Origin: WHTI01 sp046715095
GTDB taxonomy: Bacteria > Actinomycetota > CADDZG01 > WHSQ01
DNA: 8,533 nucleotides
NCBI GenBank assembly: GCA_046715095.1
Contig: JBKJZQ010000134.1
Location: 1-8,533, forward strand
Direction: 5' to 3'
The position numbers were made by a program, and so were the translations under genes. This document shows positions 1-7,598 of the stretch, in pieces; within the stretch, counting starts at the first letter, position 1, and each line of letters opens with the position of its first letter. A model generated the notes under the pieces. The model searched no databases and was not told the DNA's origin. It saw nothing but the letters and a program-made list of their open reading frames with translations.

Positions 1-59
1 GCTCGAGCTACCGCGCAGGCAAGCAGTACCGCAGCGCGGTGGCCCGTCTGTCCGGTTAG
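1..59 (+). CDS. 3' end of an unidentified gene (partial)
   Basis: An open frame with codons starting at position 3 runs from the window edge to a TAG at 57-59 and ends in ...YRSAVARLSG. Nearly all of its codons end in G or C, as in the confident genes nearby, which suggests genuine coding sequence. Only 18 residues are visible and no motif can be recognised, so no function is assigned. No hairpin terminator follows. The 68 bases to the next start codon hold only the ribosome binding site of the downstream gene. Confidence 0.4.
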   Translation, partial: SSYRAGKQYRSAVARLSG

Positions 60-127
60 CCGCCGACGGGCAACGCTCGGCCCTCTCGCTTGGTATGAAG
101 CTCCTACAGAGCAAGGGAGGCGGACGC

Positions 128-946
128 ATGCAGCTCAAGAACACCGTAGGCATCGTGACCGGGGCGTCGCGCGGGATCGGCGTGGTGCTCGCCGAGCACC
201 TGGCCCGCAAAGGCGTCAACCTCGCGCTCGCCGCTCGTTCCGAGGCCGACCTCGAGAAGACCGCCGAGAAGGTCCGGGTCTATGGGATCCGGGCGATCAC
301 CGTGCCCACGGACGTGACGGACAACGCGGATCTCCGGACGCTGGTCGACCGGACCACCGGCGAGCTCGGTCCCGTAGATCTGCTCGTGAACAACGCAGGG
401 ATCGAGCGTTACACGCGGTTCGATGCCTACGACCCCGAGATGATCGAGGCGATCCTCAGGACGAACGTCACCGCGGTCGAGTTGCTCACCCGTTTCGTGC
501 TTCCGGGGATGGTCGAACGCCGCAGGGGGCACATCGTCAACATCTCCTCGGCCGCAGGGAAGACCGCGGTTCCCTACAACACGGTCTACTCCTCCTCCAA
601 GCACGCGCTGGTCGGATTCTCCTGGTCACTACGCGAGGAGATGAAGCCGCTCGGCATCGGGGTCTCGGTGGTGTGTCCGGGGTTCGTGAGCGATACCGGC
701 ATGGCGCACTCCTGGATGAACGGGAGGAAGGCTCCCAAGGTCGCCGGCATGGTCTCTCCGCAGAAGGTCGCCGAGGAGACGATCCGCGCCATCGAGAAGG
801 ACAGAGCCGAAGTCATCGTGTCCGGGGGACTGGGAAAGATCGTGGACGTCCTCCACGCGATCTCGCCGGCACTGACCACGTCGATCGCTCGCCGAAGTGG
901 CCTCTACGCGTTCCTCGAGAAGGAGGCCGAGAAGGGCGCCCGGTAA
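128..946 (+). CDS. Classical short-chain dehydrogenase/reductase (SDR)
   Basis: A predicted cytosolic NAD(P)H-dependent oxidoreductase of 272 residues. The N-terminal Rossmann motif TGASRGIG (residues 11-18) binds the dinucleotide, and NNAG (88-91) stabilises the central sheet. The catalytic tetrad of classical SDRs is complete: Asn113, Ser141, Tyr154 and Lys158 (YSSSK). PG at 184-185 follows, as usual in the family. The basic Arg37 after the second strand (AARSEAD) would favour NADP(H), which is inference. The start at 128 is chosen because GGGAGG (115-120) sits seven bases upstream and the protein then begins directly with the first strand. An in-frame ATG at 95 would add 11 residues and lacks a good ribosome binding site. 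The substrate cannot be told from sequence; SDRs of this type act on alcohols, ketones or acyl chains. It is separated by 120 bases from the ferredoxin gene, so it is probably a separate transcription unit. Confidence 0.93.
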   Translation: MQLKNTVGIVTGASRGIGVVLAEHLARKGVNLALAARSEADLEKTAEKVRVYGIRAITVPTDVTDNADLRTLVDRTTGELGPVDLLVNNAGIERYTRFDAYDPEMIEAILRTNVTAVELLTRFVLPGMVERRRGHIVNISSAAGKTAVPYNTVYSSSKHALVGFSWSLREEMKPLGIGVSVVCPGFVSDTGMAHSWMNGRKAPKVAGMVSPQKVAEETIRAIEKDRAEVIVSGGLGKIVDVLHAISPALTTSIARRSGLYAFLEKEAEKGAR

Positions 947-1017
947 GCACTGACGCACAACCGCGGGGGTGGTTAAGTTGCGTTGGGTGGCGGTCGGGAG
1001 TAGTGGTACCCCCTGGG

Positions 1018-1023
1018 TATGAT
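1018..1023 (+). promoter_or_regulatory. Candidate -10 element ahead of the ferredoxin gene
   Basis: TATGAT matches the sigma-70 -10 consensus in five of six positions and lies 43 bases before the ferredoxin start codon, in the 120-base gap after the SDR gene. No convincing -35 hexamer is found 16-18 bases upstream. This is a plausible start for the ferredoxin-kor transcript but is weakly supported. Confidence 0.3.
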
Positions 1024-1066
1024 GGCGCCCGCAGGTAACTTCTAATTCGTCAGGAGGAAGATCGGG

Positions 1067-1366
1067 ATGACATACACCATCGCTGAGCCGTGTATCGGCG
1101 TCAAGGACCGTGCGTGCGTGGACGAATGTCCCGTCGACTGCATCTACGAAGGCGACGATCAGCTCTACATCCATCCGGAGGAGTGCGTCGACTGCGATGC
1201 CTGCCTGCCGGCCTGTCCGGTCGATGCCATCTTCCCCGCGGACAACGTCCCGTCCGAGTGGGAGAACTACACCCTCCTGAACGCCCAGTGGTTCGAGCAG
1301 AACCCCGAGGCATCGGGCGGCGCCATGGAGAGCCCGTTCGCCCCCGCGGAGGAGCGCGGCGAATAG
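1067..1366 (+). CDS. fdxA: 7Fe ferredoxin ([3Fe-4S]/[4Fe-4S])
   Basis: A small soluble electron carrier of 99 residues. Its cysteine pattern matches the Azotobacter FdI type shifted by one residue. Cys9, Cys17 and Cys50 are the expected [3Fe-4S] ligands. Cys21, Cys40, Cys43 and Cys46 are the expected [4Fe-4S] ligands, and Cys25 matches the free cysteine of FdI. The first cluster motif has the spacing C-x7-C-x3-C-P of 7Fe ferredoxins, not the CxxCxxC of 2[4Fe-4S] ferredoxins. The acidic C-terminal tail (about residues 60-99) is typical of this group. AGGAGG at 1052-1057, nine bases before the ATG, is a strong ribosome binding site. Downstream lies korAB, whose product reduces ferredoxin and carries no ferredoxin domain of its own, so this protein is its likely electron acceptor (inference from position). 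Confidence 0.95.
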   Translation: MTYTIAEPCIGVKDRACVDECPVDCIYEGDDQLYIHPEECVDCDACLPACPVDAIFPADNVPSEWENYTLLNAQWFEQNPEASGGAMESPFAPAEERGE

Positions 1367-1374
1367 AGCTTCCG

Positions 1375-1623
1375 GTGGTTGAGCGGATCGATCCGGCCGC
1401 TCTCCACTCTGAGGCCGCGTGGCAAACCCGCCTGGGGACCCGGATCTCGGTGAGGTACCGCACCGGAGACGCCGCGCATCCGTTCGGCTCGTCGGCGGGA
1501 CTCCTGCAGTCCGTCGGACCGGGACCAGACGCAACACCCTGCCTCGTCATCCTGACCCGGCGCGGCGAAGAGAGGATCGTTCCCCTCGGGGCGATCGAGG
1601 TTGCCAAGGTCCTTCCCCTTTAG
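1375..1623 (+). CDS. Small stand-alone SH3-like domain protein
   Basis: A predicted protein of about 82 residues beginning with GTG eight bases after the ferredoxin stop. Its core (LGTRISVRYR..., a central ...LLQSVG..., then ...CLVILTRRGEERIVPL and AIEVAKVLP) resembles the small SH3-like barrel found at the N-terminus of actinobacterial GNAT acetyltransferases of the Rv0428c type. That assignment is from memory of the family. Here the domain stands alone: the frame stops at 1621-1623 and no acetyltransferase domain follows. The start is uncertain, because GGAGGAG (1348-1354) lies inside the ferredoxin gene and is rather far from the GTG; translation is probably coupled to the ferredoxin stop. 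Codon use is GC-rich at third positions, supporting a real gene. The role is unknown. Confidence 0.6.
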   Translation: MVERIDPAALHSEAAWQTRLGTRISVRYRTGDAAHPFGSSAGLLQSVGPGPDATPCLVILTRRGEERIVPLGAIEVAKVLPL

Positions 1624-1660
1624 GAATACGCCGGGAAGGCACTATGGTTGTAGGAAATAA

Positions 1661-1721
1661 GGCGTTTCGCCTCGGCGAATCGCAGAACAGGGCGATTCGC
1701 CTCGGCGTAATCGCGGAATAG
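1661..1721 (+). repeat. Tandem 30/31-bp repeat with nested hairpins in the korA leader
   Basis: Two adjacent copies of a unit with the core TTCGCCTCGGCG occupy 1661-1690 and 1691-1721; the second has one inserted T. Each copy is itself nearly palindromic: TTCGCC (1666-1671) and GGCGAA (1674-1679) flank a two-base centre. The 3' part of copy one pairs perfectly with the 5' part of copy two: GGCGAATCGC (1674-1683) is the reverse complement of GCGATTCGCC (1692-1701), giving a 10-bp stem with an 8-base loop. A 25-codon ORF (1644-1721, with GGGAAGG at 1633-1639) spans the repeat and stops 27 bases before korA. The rest of the 1624-1748 gap holds only the korA ribosome binding site. The role could be a transcript leader, an operator or a chance duplication. 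Confidence 0.75.
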
Positions 1722-1748
1722 AAGGTTTCTCTTGAGGAGGCAGTCTTA

Positions 1749-2012
1749 ATGTCGGCCCAGATCGCTCCCCCGGATTCGGAGCCAACCGGCACGGGACAAG
1801 AGCGTAGGGAACTCGATGGGGTCGTGATCAGGTTCGCCGGGGACTCCGGCGACGGGATGCAGATGACCGGGGACCGTTTCACTTCGGTGAGCGCGTTCCT
1901 CGGCAATGATCTCTCGACCCTTCCGGACTTCCCCGCCGAGATCCGTGCTCCGCCGGGACGCTCGCGGGGGTCTCGGCCTTCCAGATCCACTTCTCCGATC
2001 ACGACATCCTGA
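1749..2012 (+). CDS. korA: KorA N-terminal fragment (gamma-type domain), frameshifted
   Basis: Start of the gamma-alpha fused subunit of 2-oxoglutarate:ferredoxin oxidoreductase. After a variable leader of about 22 residues comes the gamma-domain opening GVVIRFAGDSGDGMQ (24-38), and then ...PDFPAEIRAP, characteristic of two-subunit KorA proteins. From residue 69 the frame loses all family resemblance and stops at 2010-2012. The expected continuation (AGTLAGVSAFQIHFSDHD, then ...GVLVAMNPAALK) is present one frame over, starting with the codon at 1952-1954. A single missing base around 1950-1955, most simply one G, explains it. GAGGAGG (1734-1740) lies eight bases before the ATG. With the base restored, the whole protein would be about 623 residues (1749-3619), close to the usual size of such fusions. 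Either the allele is broken or the assembly has an error. Confidence 0.8.
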   Translation: MSAQIAPPDSEPTGTGQERRELDGVVIRFAGDSGDGMQMTGDRFTSVSAFLGNDLSTLPDFPAEIRAPPGRSRGSRPSRSTSPITTS

Positions 2013-2044
2013 CTCCCGGGGACCAGCCGGGGGTTCTTGTTGCG

Positions 2045-3615
<1,571 letters not shown>

Positions 3616-3619
<4 letters not shown>

Positions 3620-3671
3620 GCGAGTCAGAGCGCGCCACCCTGAGCTGCACGCCCACCGCGATCGGGGAAGC

Positions 3672-3675
<4 letters not shown>
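3616..3675 (+). CDS. 19-codon coupling ORF between korA and korB
   Basis: A tiny ORF encoding 19 residues beginning MSESERATLSC. Its ATG (3616-3618) overlaps the korA stop (3617-3619) as ATGA, and its own stop TGA (3673-3675) overlaps the korB start (3672-3674) as a second ATGA. GAGGAG at 3605-3610, five bases upstream, is a better ribosome binding site than the one directly ahead of korB. It may let ribosomes pass from korA to korB by stop-start re-initiation, keeping subunit output balanced. Another reading is that this is the true N-terminus of KorB, cut off by a second one-base error, because fusion would add about 20 residues to KorB. The peptide resembles no family I know. Confidence 0.4.
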
Positions 3676-4733
<1,058 letters not shown>

Positions 4734-4772
4734 AACCGGCTGCAGGCGGCGGCCGTCGAGAGAGGAGATCGG

Positions 4773-5003
4773 ATGCAGGACCGTATCGAGACCCTCGCGG
4801 CGAGGCTGCTGCGGGAGGGCGAAGCAGAGGACATGGAGTCGGCGCGGGCGATGGCGACCCGGCGGCTCGAAGATTCCGACGCACGCACCGAGGATCCGGC
4901 GGTGCACGATCACGAACACGATGGTGTGATCCGGCGCACCTCGAGCGAGACCGCAGCCGTGGGGGATACCGGCGTGGTCAAGCGCGCTCACGACGGCGAA
5001 TAA
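4773..5003 (+). CDS. Small acidic hypothetical protein
   Basis: A 76-residue soluble protein with AGAGGAG (4761-4767) five bases before its ATG, 39 bases after korB. Residues 3-33 look like an amphipathic helical pair (IETLAARLLREGEAEDMESARAMATRRL). This pattern of hydrophobic helix, GE turn, then AR...A.RRL turns up in several unrelated bacterial proteins and does not by itself assign a family. The remainder is rich in Asp, Glu, His, Thr and Ser (DPAVHDHEHDG, 42-52) and probably unstructured; the His/Asp cluster could bind a metal, which is speculation. There is no signal peptide, membrane segment or cysteine. Third codon positions are GC-rich like the neighbours. It sits between korB and the IlvG-like gene, most likely in the same transcript. 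Function unknown. Confidence 0.65.
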   Translation: MQDRIETLAARLLREGEAEDMESARAMATRRLEDSDARTEDPAVHDHEHDGVIRRTSSETAAVGDTGVVKRAHDGE

Positions 5004-5012
5004 TCTCCACGC

Positions 5013-6632
5013 ATGCCTGAAGCACTTCACGGCGGATTCGCCGTGTCCCGCGCACTGAAAGCCCTCGGGGTCGACAACCTCTTCACGCTATCGGGCGGAC
5101 ACATCTTCCCGATCTTCGACGGTTGTCATAACGACGGCATCCGGATCGTCGATGTCCGGCACGAGCAGACCGCGGGGTACGCGGCCGAGGGTTGGTCCCG
5201 TCTGACGAGATCCCTCGGGGTCGCCGCAGTGACCGCCGGGCCGGGAGTCACCAACGTGATGAGCCCACTTGCCCAGGCGGGGTTCAACGGCGCGCCGGTG
5301 CTCGCTCTCGCAGGTCGAGCTCCCATGTTCCGCTGGGGCCAGGGTTCGCTCCAGGAGATCGATCACGTTCCCTTCGTCGCTCCACTCGCGGGCGCCCAGA
5401 CGCTCACCGACACGGCGACCGTTGCCGCCGAGGTGATCGCGGCCGGTCTCCGCGCGCTGACTCCTCCCCGCGGTCCCCAATTCCTCGATCTTCCCCTCGA
5501 TGTCCTTTTCAACGCGGCCGAGTTTGAGGTCCCGGAACCGGGGGCGGTCGACGTTGCCGCGGGGAACGACGACGACATCGCCCGGATCGCCCGTCTCATC
5601 GAGGGCTCGACCAGACCCGTCGTGATCGCCGGGTCGAACGTGTGGCTCGATCGTGCCGAGGGTCTGCTCCGGGGGTTCGCCGAAGCAACCGAGATCCCGA
5701 TCTACATGAACGGGGGGGGCCGGGGTTGTCTGCCGGCCGATCACCGGCTGGCGTTCTCGCGCAGCCGTTCGGCCGCGGTGAGAGATGCGGACCTCGTCAT
5801 CGTGGCCGGAACGCCGATGGACTTCCGTCTGGGGTTCGGGCAGGGGTTCCCGTCGGGCTGCAAGATCGTGCATCTCGAGTCCCATCCGGACCTCGTGGCC
5901 GGCCATGTCGAACTCGATACCGGCATGGGTGCGTCGCTTGCCTGGATCTTCGAGTCCTTGACCGGCGCGGTGGAGACCGCTCCCGATACGAAGGAATGGC
6001 TCGGCCGGTTGGGTGAGGCCGAGGAGAAGAAACGGGCCGCGGCCGAGGCCGAGCTCCATGCGGACGCTCAACCGATCCACCCGATGCGCATCTACGGGGA
6101 GCTCACCAAGGTCCTCGACCGCGATGCGGTGGTGATCGGCGACGGCGGCGACTTCGTCTCTTACGCCGGTCGCGAGATCCCCTCGTTCGAAGGGGGCCGC
6201 TGGCTCGATCCCGGCCCGTTCGGTTGCCTCGGTGCGGGACCCGGATACGCGATCGCCGCGCGCCTCGCCAACCCGGAAGGCCAGGTCTGCCTGCTCTACG
6301 GCGATGGAGCGCTCGGGTTCGCGGGCATGGAGCTCGAGGCGATCGTCCGCCACAAGCTTCCGGTCGTCGCGGTGGTCGGCAATAACGGCATCTGGGGCCT
6401 CGAGAAGCATCCGATGAAGAACATGTACGGCTACGATGTCGCCGCCGACCTCCAGCCGGGGGTCCGGTACGACCGCATGATGGAGGCCTTCGGAGGCAAG
6501 GGGGAGATGGTGACCGAGCCGGACGAGATCGGTCCCGCCCTCAAGCGAGCCTTCGATTCCGGGGAGCCGTACCTGGTCAACGTCCTCACCGATCCGGAGA
6601 TCGCCTACCCTCGCTCCGCTAACCTTGCCTGA
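5013..6632 (+). CDS. ilvG: Acetolactate-synthase-like ThDP enzyme (IlvG type)
   Basis: A 539-residue ThDP enzyme with the usual three-domain order: N-terminal pyrimidine-binding domain with the activating Glu51 in RHEQTAGYAAEG, central Rossmann-like domain (about 185-320), and C-terminal ThDP/Mg domain with GDG at 430-432 and NN at 457-458. Stretches such as FTLSGGHIFPIFDG, QEIDHVPFVAPL, NNGIWGLEKHP and the end AYPRSANLA agree with what I remember of mycobacterial Rv1820 (IlvG). That name is not the E. coli ilvG. Acetolactate synthesis from pyruvate is the textbook activity, but this subgroup is poorly characterised and could be another 2-oxo acid decarboxylase or ligase. No small regulatory subunit gene is adjacent. 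No clear ribosome binding site precedes the ATG, which lies nine bases after the previous stop; a GTG at 5043 has GGCGGA upstream but would cut into conserved sequence. Confidence 0.88.
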   Translation: MPEALHGGFAVSRALKALGVDNLFTLSGGHIFPIFDGCHNDGIRIVDVRHEQTAGYAAEGWSRLTRSLGVAAVTAGPGVTNVMSPLAQAGFNGAPVLALAGRAPMFRWGQGSLQEIDHVPFVAPLAGAQTLTDTATVAAEVIAAGLRALTPPRGPQFLDLPLDVLFNAAEFEVPEPGAVDVAAGNDDDIARIARLIEGSTRPVVIAGSNVWLDRAEGLLRGFAEATEIPIYMNGGGRGCLPADHRLAFSRSRSAAVRDADLVIVAGTPMDFRLGFGQGFPSGCKIVHLESHPDLVAGHVELDTGMGASLAWIFESLTGAVETAPDTKEWLGRLGEAEEKKRAAAEAELHADAQPIHPMRIYGELTKVLDRDAVVIGDGGDFVSYAGREIPSFEGGRWLDPGPFGCLGAGPGYAIAARLANPEGQVCLLYGDGALGFAGMELEAIVRHKLPVVAVVGNNGIWGLEKHPMKNMYGYDVAADLQPGVRYDRMMEAFGGKGEMVTEPDEIGPALKRAFDSGEPYLVNVLTDPEIAYPRSANLA

Positions 6633-6640
6633 GGGCCTGC

Positions 6641-6844
6641 GTGATCTGGCATGAGGTGTGGCACGCCCTGGTCCTGGGGTCGACCTTGTTCGCCGCCGCC
6701 GGCGCGGTCATTCTGGCCATGGCCCCACTCTTCTTCGATGCCCCACCGGCGGGGCTGACGGGGGGCCGTAAGGCGGTCCTGGGGCTACTTCTCGTTGCGG
6801 TCGTCCTGCTCGTCCTGGAATGGACGGTCGTCCATCCTCGTTGA
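6641..6844 (+). CDS. Small two-helix membrane protein
   Basis: A predicted inner-membrane peptide of 67 residues starting with GTG at 6641, eight bases after the IlvG-like stop. GAGGG (6631-6635) overlaps that stop codon and serves as ribosome binding site, suggesting coupled translation. Two hydrophobic segments are plain: about residues 9-32 and 44-64. They are joined by a loop with GGRK (41-44), so the loop is probably cytoplasmic and both ends outside (positive-inside rule, inference). The ends carry Trp and His residues (MIWHEVWHAL at the start, EWTVVHPR at the end). There is no catalytic motif and no family I recognise. It is likely the last gene of the kor transcript, since a fresh promoter begins right after it. 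No hairpin terminator is evident behind it. Confidence 0.6.
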   Translation: MIWHEVWHALVLGSTLFAAAGAVILAMAPLFFDAPPAGLTGGRKAVLGLLLVAVVLLVLEWTVVHPR

Positions 6845-6849
6845 ACGTC

Positions 6850-6878
6850 TTGGAGAACGACCCGGCAGCCGGTATAAT
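6850..6878 (+). promoter_or_regulatory. Sigma-70-type promoter of the Fe-S carrier gene
   Basis: A perfect -10 hexamer TATAAT (6873-6878) is preceded, with an exact 17-bp spacer, by TTGGAG (6850-6855), which matches four of six -35 positions. Transcription would begin near 6885, about 47 bases ahead of the start codon. This is the best-looking promoter in the window and separates the Fe-S carrier gene from the kor-ilvG unit. Confidence 0.75.
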
Positions 6879-6882
6879 GACC

Positions 6883-6914
6883 GGGCATCCCTTACAATAG
6901 GGCATCCCTTACAA
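6883..6914 (+). repeat. Tandem 15-bp direct repeat over the transcription start
   Basis: GGGCATCCCTTACAA occurs twice without mismatch, at 6883-6897 and 6900-6914, with a 17-bp period (two-base spacer). The first copy starts where transcription is expected to begin, and the second ends just before the ribosome binding site at 6918-6923. The position suits a tandem operator or a recent duplication. Copy one also contains TACAAT, a second possible -10 hexamer. Confidence 0.8.
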
Positions 6915-6931
6915 CAGAAGGAGCACAGCCA

Positions 6932-7300
6932 GTGACATCCACCATCACCGCTCCGGTCACGATCACCGATGCCGCTGCCAAGAAGGTGGCCGAGCTCCTC
7001 GAGCGTGAGGTATTGAGCGCTCCCGAGGAGCACGAGGGCAAGGAGTACGCCCTTCGTATCGCCGTACAGCCCGGTGGCTGCGCGGGGCTGCGCTACGCCC
7101 TCTACTTCGACGACCGCCAGCTGGACGGCGACATCGTGAACGAGGTCTCCGGGGTGAAGATCAGGGTCGACAAGATGAGCTCTCCGTACCTATCGGGTGC
7201 CTCGGTCGACTGGGTCGACGGCCTCCAGCAGTCCGGCTTCACGGTCAACAACCCCAACGCCAAAGGCACATGCGCCTGCGGGGACTCCGCTCAGTTCTAA
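6932..7300 (+). CDS. erpA: A-type iron-sulfur cluster carrier (HesB/IscA/ErpA family)
   Basis: A 122-residue soluble carrier that passes Fe-S clusters to apo-proteins. The three cluster-binding cysteines are present: Cys50 in GGCAGLRY and Cys114 and Cys116 in the C-terminal CACG. The family's opening ITDAAAKKVAELL (11-23), the VDKMSSPYLSGASVDWVD block (79-96) and NNPNA (106-110) all match, and the length is normal for bacterial members with a short N-terminal extension. The start is a GTG with AAGGAG (6918-6923) eight bases upstream. It has its own promoter and terminator, so it is probably monocistronic. Likely local clients include KorB and the ferredoxin (inference). ErpA, IscA and SufA cannot be separated with certainty by eye, so the symbol is a best guess. 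Confidence 0.92.
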   Translation: MTSTITAPVTITDAAAKKVAELLEREVLSAPEEHEGKEYALRIAVQPGGCAGLRYALYFDDRQLDGDIVNEVSGVKIRVDKMSSPYLSGASVDWVDGLQQSGFTVNNPNAKGTCACGDSAQF

Positions 7301-7315
7301 CCGGGTCGGAGTAAC

Positions 7316-7340
7316 AAGGAGCCGCCTTCGGCGGCTCCTT
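7316..7340 (+). terminator. Hairpin terminator after the Fe-S carrier gene
   Basis: AAGGAGCCGC (7316-7325) pairs perfectly with GCGGCTCCTT (7331-7340), and an extra C-G pair tightens the loop to three bases. It begins 16 bases after the stop codon. The following T-run is short, so termination strength is uncertain. Confidence 0.75.
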
Positions 7341-7374
7341 CCGCGCAATGCACCCGGGCGTCGACTGCGGGGGC

Positions 7375-7380
7375 TAGTAT
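7375..7380 (+). promoter_or_regulatory. Candidate -10 element ahead of the SAM riboswitch
   Basis: TAGTAT matches four of six -10 positions and would place the transcript start at about 7387, exactly where helix P1 of the riboswitch begins. No -35 hexamer is apparent at the right spacing. The position is the main argument. Confidence 0.35.
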
Positions 7381-7384
7381 CTGG

Positions 7385-7519
7385 CTGCTCATCTAGAGCG
7401 GGGGAGGGACCGGCCCGGTGATCCCGCCGCAACCGTCTGTCCGGCGACGTTGCCCGAAAGGGCGTTCGGGGAGGTAGGTGCGAATTCCGGCCCCCTTTTC
7501 CGGGAGGGAAGATGAGCGG
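7385..7519 (+). promoter_or_regulatory. SAM-I (S-box) riboswitch aptamer
   Basis: The leader carries the hallmark S-box elements in order. GCTCATC (7387-7393) and GATGAGC (7511-7517) form helix P1. GAGGGACCGGCCC (7404-7416), then TGATCCC (7419-7425) and GCAACC (7429-7434), form the P2/kink-turn core. GCCC-GAAA-GGGC (7452-7463) is a P3 hairpin. AGGTGCGAATTCC (7476-7488) is the conserved P3/P4 junction, followed by a C-rich/G-rich P4 (about 7489-7508). The family senses S-adenosylmethionine and normally represses methionine or SAM biosynthesis and transport genes when SAM is plentiful. The MetE-like gene downstream agrees with that. The call rests on matching the consensus by eye, not on a covariance search. 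Confidence 0.9.
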
Positions 7520-7538
7520 ACTAGGGAGCGCATGGCCG

Positions 7539-7566
7539 CCTCCCCCTTCCCGGGGGAGGTTTTCTT
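7539..7566 (+). terminator. Riboswitch-controlled transcription terminator
   Basis: CCTCCCCC (7539-7546) pairs with GGGGGAGG (7552-7559) around a five-base loop, followed by TTTTCTT, a standard intrinsic terminator ending 33 bases before the MetE-like start. Its 5' arm overlaps bases that could pair with the 3' strand of riboswitch P1: GAGCGG (7514-7519) with CCG-CTC (7536-7542, one bulged base). That is the antiterminator arrangement expected of an S-box: high SAM forms P1 and ends transcription, low SAM lets it read through. The terminator is seen directly; the switching model is inference. Confidence 0.82.
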
Positions 7567-7598
7567 GTGTCTGAGGGCGTAGAGAGAAAGGGCAAGGC

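Noticed and set aside
94..99. TATGAA as a -10 element for the SDR gene
   Set aside because: Only a partial match with no -35 hexamer at a suitable distance.
1661..1721. CRISPR array
   Set aside because: Only two directly abutting units with no spacers between them, and no cas genes.
1947..1957. Programmed -1 ribosomal frameshift in korA
   Set aside because: The direction fits, but there is no X-XXY-YYZ slippery heptamer; GCT-CCG-CCG would re-pair poorly, and no stimulatory hairpin was recognised. A missing base is simpler.
5043..5045. GTG as an alternative start of the ilvG-like gene
   Set aside because: It has a nearby purine-rich site, but residues before it (HGGFA) align with the start of the remembered mycobacterial homologue, so 5013 is preferred.
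5712..5719. Run of eight G in the ilvG-like gene as a phase-variation tract
   Set aside because: The reading frame is intact through it and it encodes a plausible glycine-rich loop (NGGGRG). Such a run is not rare in DNA this GC-rich.
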